DNA of 64,000 nucleotides, from the NCBI GenBank assembly GCA_964627605.1, contig CAZVGZ010000005.1, forward strand, positions 1-64,000. The letters run 5' to 3'. The notes below the pieces were generated by a model, which was not told the origin of the DNA, made no database searches, and worked only from the letters and a program-made list of their open reading frames with translations. Each line of letters starts with the position of its first letter. Position 1 is the stretch's first letter. Source of the stretch: CAZVGZ01 sp964627605 (GTDB lineage Bacteria; Latescibacterota; MWCZ01; CAZVGZ01). The position numbers and the translations under genes are program-made. This document shows positions 61,132 to 64,000 of this stretch, one piece after another.

Positions 61132-61702
61132 CCGACGCCACCACCTCTTGATCGACGACCAGATGATCGATCGCGTCGTCGGTGCTCATGTTGTATTGGG
61201 GGAGGTAACCAAAGAGCCGAAAGGTGCGCTGCTGATAGAGGACAAGCCTTGGGAGGTCAGGTTTGACAACCTCTATGCCAACGTGCTATACTCCCCAAAT
61301 GATGGCGTGTTCAAAGCGTGGTACAACCCGTTTATCATCGACCCAGAGACCACTGATTCCACCCCGGAGCAGCGCGCGGCCAAACCCTACCAACCTCGCG
61401 AAGACGAAAGGGAGATGTGTCTCTGCTACGCCACATCCACCGACGGGTTCGAGTGGGAAAAACCGGCATTGGGTCGCGTGGCGTTAGGCGGCTCAGACGA
61501 GAACAACCTGGTGATGTGCCGTGTCCATGGCGTTGGAGTCAGGCGGGAATACGACCCCAATGTCCCAAACTATCTGGCGTTCATGCGGCGCGGCGCGGCG
61601 ACTTCAGACGACGGTCTAGAATGGTCTGCCTATCCGTGCGCAGATATTGGGGCACAGGGCGATACCCCTAACGCGGTTCTGTTTCTTAGAGCTGATGGAT
61701 AA
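61124..61702 (+). pseudogene. propeller glycosidase-like gene truncated at the 3' end
   Basis: 192 residues from ATG 61124, overlapping the previous gene by eight bases. HHLLIDDQMIDRVVGAHVVL, NVLYSPNDGVFKAWYNPF and CYATSTDGFEWEKPALG match the first blades of a family whose members are about 450 residues. The frame ends abruptly at TAA 61702 after NAVLFLRADG, 30 bases before the end of a convergent PhyH gene. I read it as C-truncated by a deletion; a short functional protein is not excluded. Confidence 0.6.
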
Positions 61703-61733
61703 TCTGGTCAACATATCTGCGCCCAGATTGGAC

Positions 61734-62471
61734 TCAACCAGATGGAACCCCTGGCCAGTCGTGCCACATGTCTTCGTTGCGGGCGTCAAACGTATTCTCG
61801 CGGTTAAGGTCGCGGTAGCGGATAAACAGGCCTGTGCGGACGCGATCGGACGCGTTCGGACTGACGGTATGCCACATATGGGTGTGCCAAAACACCAGAT
61901 CGCCAGGCTCGCCTAAAAACTCCACCGCTTCGCCTAGATCGGGGAGGTGCACAGGGTGGGGTAGCCTGGGGTTTTCCTGAAAATAGTTGTTGTACCTGTT
62001 TGGCGACCCCGGCCAAAACACAAACGCTCCGCCATGTGACCTCACAGCGTCGGCGTAGCCTGTTACCCCCAAAGTGAAAGCGTCCACGCGTTTAGAAACC
62101 GCGTATCCGTCAAGGTGTCCTGCTGACGGTAGTTTCCACTCGACCTCTGGCTGCGGATAGTTTAGCAGCACGGCTATGCCATCTGGCTCCTCAACTCTGC
62201 CCTTGCCGAAGAACTGCTGAGCGACACCCCACAGGTTCTCGTGCCAGGCGTATTCCAGCGCCGGGCCGCTGAAGCATACATCTGGCGCGTCCAGAGGCTT
62301 GTGGCCTTCCAACTCCTCCCAACTGTCGGGATCGTCTCTGTGTCCAGGCATCGCGGACCAGATCGAGTCCGAAACTTTTTCCATGAAACCGCTCTCAATC
62401 GCTCCTCTAAGCACAAAAAAACCGTGTTCTTTGAAATGCAGACGATCTTCATCGGTCAGTTCGTAGGCCAC
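61734..62471 (-). CDS. phytanoyl-CoA dioxygenase family protein (intact)
   Basis: 245 residues. Fe(II)/2-oxoglutarate-dependent dioxygenase fold. The N-terminus YELTDEDRLHFKEHGFFVLR is the family standard. The iron ligands are in GHLDGYAV (H-x-D) and WHTHMWHTVSPNASDRVR (distal His plus the 2-oxoglutarate-binding Arg). FVFWPGSPNRYNNYF and FLGEPGDLVFW are family blocks. GTG start with AAGGGG six bases upstream. Substrates of these bacterial enzymes are mostly unknown. It is the only intact PhyH in a window that also holds two dead copies. Confidence 0.88.
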   Translation of the reverse strand: MAYELTDEDRLHFKEHGFFVLRGAIESGFMEKVSDSIWSAMPGHRDDPDSWEELEGHKPLDAPDVCFSGPALEYAWHENLWGVAQQFFGKGRVEEPDGIAVLLNYPQPEVEWKLPSAGHLDGYAVSKRVDAFTLGVTGYADAVRSHGGAFVFWPGSPNRYNNYFQENPRLPHPVHLPDLGEAVEFLGEPGDLVFWHTHMWHTVSPNASDRVRTGLFIRYRDLNRENTFDARNEDMWHDWPGVPSG

Positions 62472-62610
62472 TTATAGCCCCTTTTTTTTCGGCGGGTGTC
62501 TTTTAAGGTGAAAATCGAAATTTTGCGGTCTTGTCAATTGCGCCGGGCATTCGGCAAAAAAAACCCCTTCGCCCCCAAGTCAGACCGCAACTCGCCGGGC
62601 CGTTAGGCTC

Positions 62611-64000
62611 TCATGCGGGCCGAAGGTCTGAGATCACCATTTGTGGGGTTTTCTCTCCGCGAAACTCGTTTACTTCCAGACAGCCAGCCACATCGACACT
62701 CGTCCCGGCTGTGAGCTGGTCAGCCAGATCGCCGCGGCGCCACCACAACCCATCGAACGACTTTCCGCCGACGGTGAGCTTGAGCTTAAGATGGGCACCG
62801 TCTTTTAGCGTGTGGATAGCGCCGATTGTCGCAGAGGGCAGCATCACCACCGGCTCCCGGTTTCCCTCACCAAATGGTGCCAGACGCTTGTCTATGTCGT
62901 CAATCACCGCCACACTCAAATCGCCAGCTGAGACTATCGCGTCTATGTTGAGCGATTTGGCGAGCGTGTCAGGGGATATTTTCTCGCGGGCGTGGGCGGT
63001 CATTTTCTGGCGCAGAGCGTCGAACATCTCATCGCGGACCGACAAGCCTGCGGCCCCTGGATGCCCACCGTATTCCACCAGCAAGTCTGAGCACATGTCC
63101 ACCGCCTCGGCGATGTTATATCCATCTATCGACCTCAAACTTGCTGTCGCCACCCCGTCGCCGCGCATGTTGGTCGCCACCAGAGTCGGCCTACCGTACT
63201 CCTCGGTGAGCCTGCCAGCCAACAGACCCACTACGCCCAAGTGCCACAACTCTCCACGAGCCACCAGTAGCGACTGATCGCCCAACTGTGAGGCGACCTG
63301 ATCGCGGGCGTCACTAAGACCGCTCTCAAGCTGCGCCTGGCGTTCACGGTTGAGCTTGTCAAGTTCTGAAGCCAACCGCATCGCCTCACCATGTTCATCG
63401 GATAAGAGAAGGCGCAGAGCGCCGTCAGGCGTAGACAACCGCCCTGCGGCGTTAAGTCTTGGTGCGATCTGGAACCCCAACGTGGTGGTGGTGATTGGCC
63501 GTCTGCCAACGCCTGCTACCTGAAGAAGCGCCAAGAGGCCAGGACGGGGATCGACCGCCAACCTTCTTAGCCCCCGGCGCACCATGATCCGGTTCTCATC
63601 GCGTATCGGAGCCACGTCTGCGACTGTGCCCAATGCTACAAGATCGAGCAGTGACGCCAAAAACCGTTTGCGCTCAAATTCGTCGTCAACCATGCTGGAG
63701 CATAGGGCCTGCACGACCTTAAACGCGACGGCTGCGGCGGTGAGCGTTTTGAACGGATAGGTGCAGTCTGCTCGATGAGGATTGACGACCGCGAAGGCTT
63801 TTGGGAGCTGGGAACGGGGCTGATGGTGGTCGAGGATGATTACGTCCATCCCCAGCTCGTTGGCTCTTAAGACAGCGTCGAACTGGGTGGTGCCGTTGTC
63901 CACCGCCACCAGGATTTTGGGGTCGTGGGCCGCATGCGCTCTATCTACCGCCGCAGGCTTGATACCGTAGCCGTCCCGCTGACGGTCTGGCAGCATCCAT
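62611..64000 (-). CDS. recJ: single-stranded-DNA-specific exonuclease RecJ (partial, start outside the window)
   Basis: The last 463 codons of RecJ, a 5'-3' exonuclease of recombination and mismatch repair. The visible part holds YGIKPAAV, the DHH motif in VIILDHHQPRSQLP, ADCTYPFKTLTAAAVAFKV, APRLNAAGRLS and the DHHA1 motif EYGGHPGAAGLSV. The C-terminal OB-like domain follows to the stop at 62611-62613. The frame is open to the window edge with no plausible start, so about 100 N-terminal residues are missing. The 139-base gap to the PhyH gene has a T-rich/A-rich stretch but no clean terminator stem. Confidence 0.93.
   Translation of the reverse strand, partial: WMLPDRQRDGYGIKPAAVDRAHAAHDPKILVAVDNGTTQFDAVLRANELGMDVIILDHHQPRSQLPKAFAVVNPHRADCTYPFKTLTAAAVAFKVVQALCSSMVDDEFERKRFLASLLDLVALGTVADVAPIRDENRIMVRRGLRRLAVDPRPGLLALLQVAGVGRRPITTTTLGFQIAPRLNAAGRLSTPDGALRLLLSDEHGEAMRLASELDKLNRERQAQLESGLSDARDQVASQLGDQSLLVARGELWHLGVVGLLAGRLTEEYGRPTLVATNMRGDGVATASLRSIDGYNIAEAVDMCSDLLVEYGGHPGAAGLSVRDEMFDALRQKMTAHAREKISPDTLAKSLNIDAIVSAGDLSVAVIDDIDKRLAPFGEGNREPVVMLPSATIGAIHTLKDGAHLKLKLTVGGKSFDGLWWRRGDLADQLTAGTSVDVAGCLEVNEFRGEKTPQMVISDLRPA

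Overview
The window looks like a chromosomal piece of a Gram-negative, didermic bacterium of moderately high G+C. It has a complete lipid A block (lpxD, lpxC, fabZ, lpxA, lpxB) with bamA and a Skp-like chaperone. It also carries an McsA/McsB/ClpC arginine-phosphorylation module, a remnant of a secreted protein with a FlgD-like C-terminal sorting domain, several phytanoyl-CoA dioxygenase (PhyH) genes and tandem Gfo/Idh/MocA oxidoreductases. This mix fits the FCB side of the tree (Latescibacterota or a relative). That placement is inference from gene content, not from a phylogeny. GTG and TTG starts and 4-base stop/start overlaps are very common.

Layout. 1-2.8 kb: tail of glnB, an FAD oxidoreductase on the minus strand and a remnant of a secreted protein. 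2.9-10.7 kb: hisC-hisB, two glycosyltransferases, a PIG-L deacetylase, rlmD, trmL and prfB with a programmed +1 frameshift. 10.8-14.4 kb: promoter, possible attenuator, lysS and lolC-lolD. 14.5-19.1 kb: mcsA, a half-size second mcsA, mcsB and clpC. 19.3-30.6 kb: bamA, skp, lpxD, lpxC, fabZ, lpxA, an ICMT-like methyltransferase, lpxB and two tandem Omp85-like proteins, followed by panB to 31.4 kb. 31.5-41 kb: an RpiB-like protein without catalytic residues, broken tetR and GNAT genes, two Gfo/Idh/MocA genes, a cation-chloride-cotransporter-like permease and minus-strand wreckage of kelch and PhyH genes. 41-45.9 kb: mannose-family PTS EIIC and EIID, HPr, EI and metK. 45.9-54.9 kb: GH38 remnant, MOSC protein, exonuclease-DinG helicase, a sugar-hydrolase remnant, a helicase-associated protein and a geranylgeranyl-reductase-like protein. 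55-62.5 kb: VWA lipoprotein, a dead and an intact oligogalacturonate-lyase-like gene, dead and intact PhyH genes and beta-propeller hydrolases. The window ends inside recJ.

The main theme of the second half is gene decay. About ten accessory genes (regulator, acetyltransferase, dioxygenases, sugar-active enzymes, kelch protein) carry in-frame stops, frameshifts or truncations, while the housekeeping operons between them are intact. This suggests an ancestor rich in catabolic genes that is now losing them. Single-base lesions could partly be assembly error, but the truncations and multi-lesion genes cannot easily be explained that way. No tRNA, rRNA, CRISPR array, transposase or phage gene was recognised.
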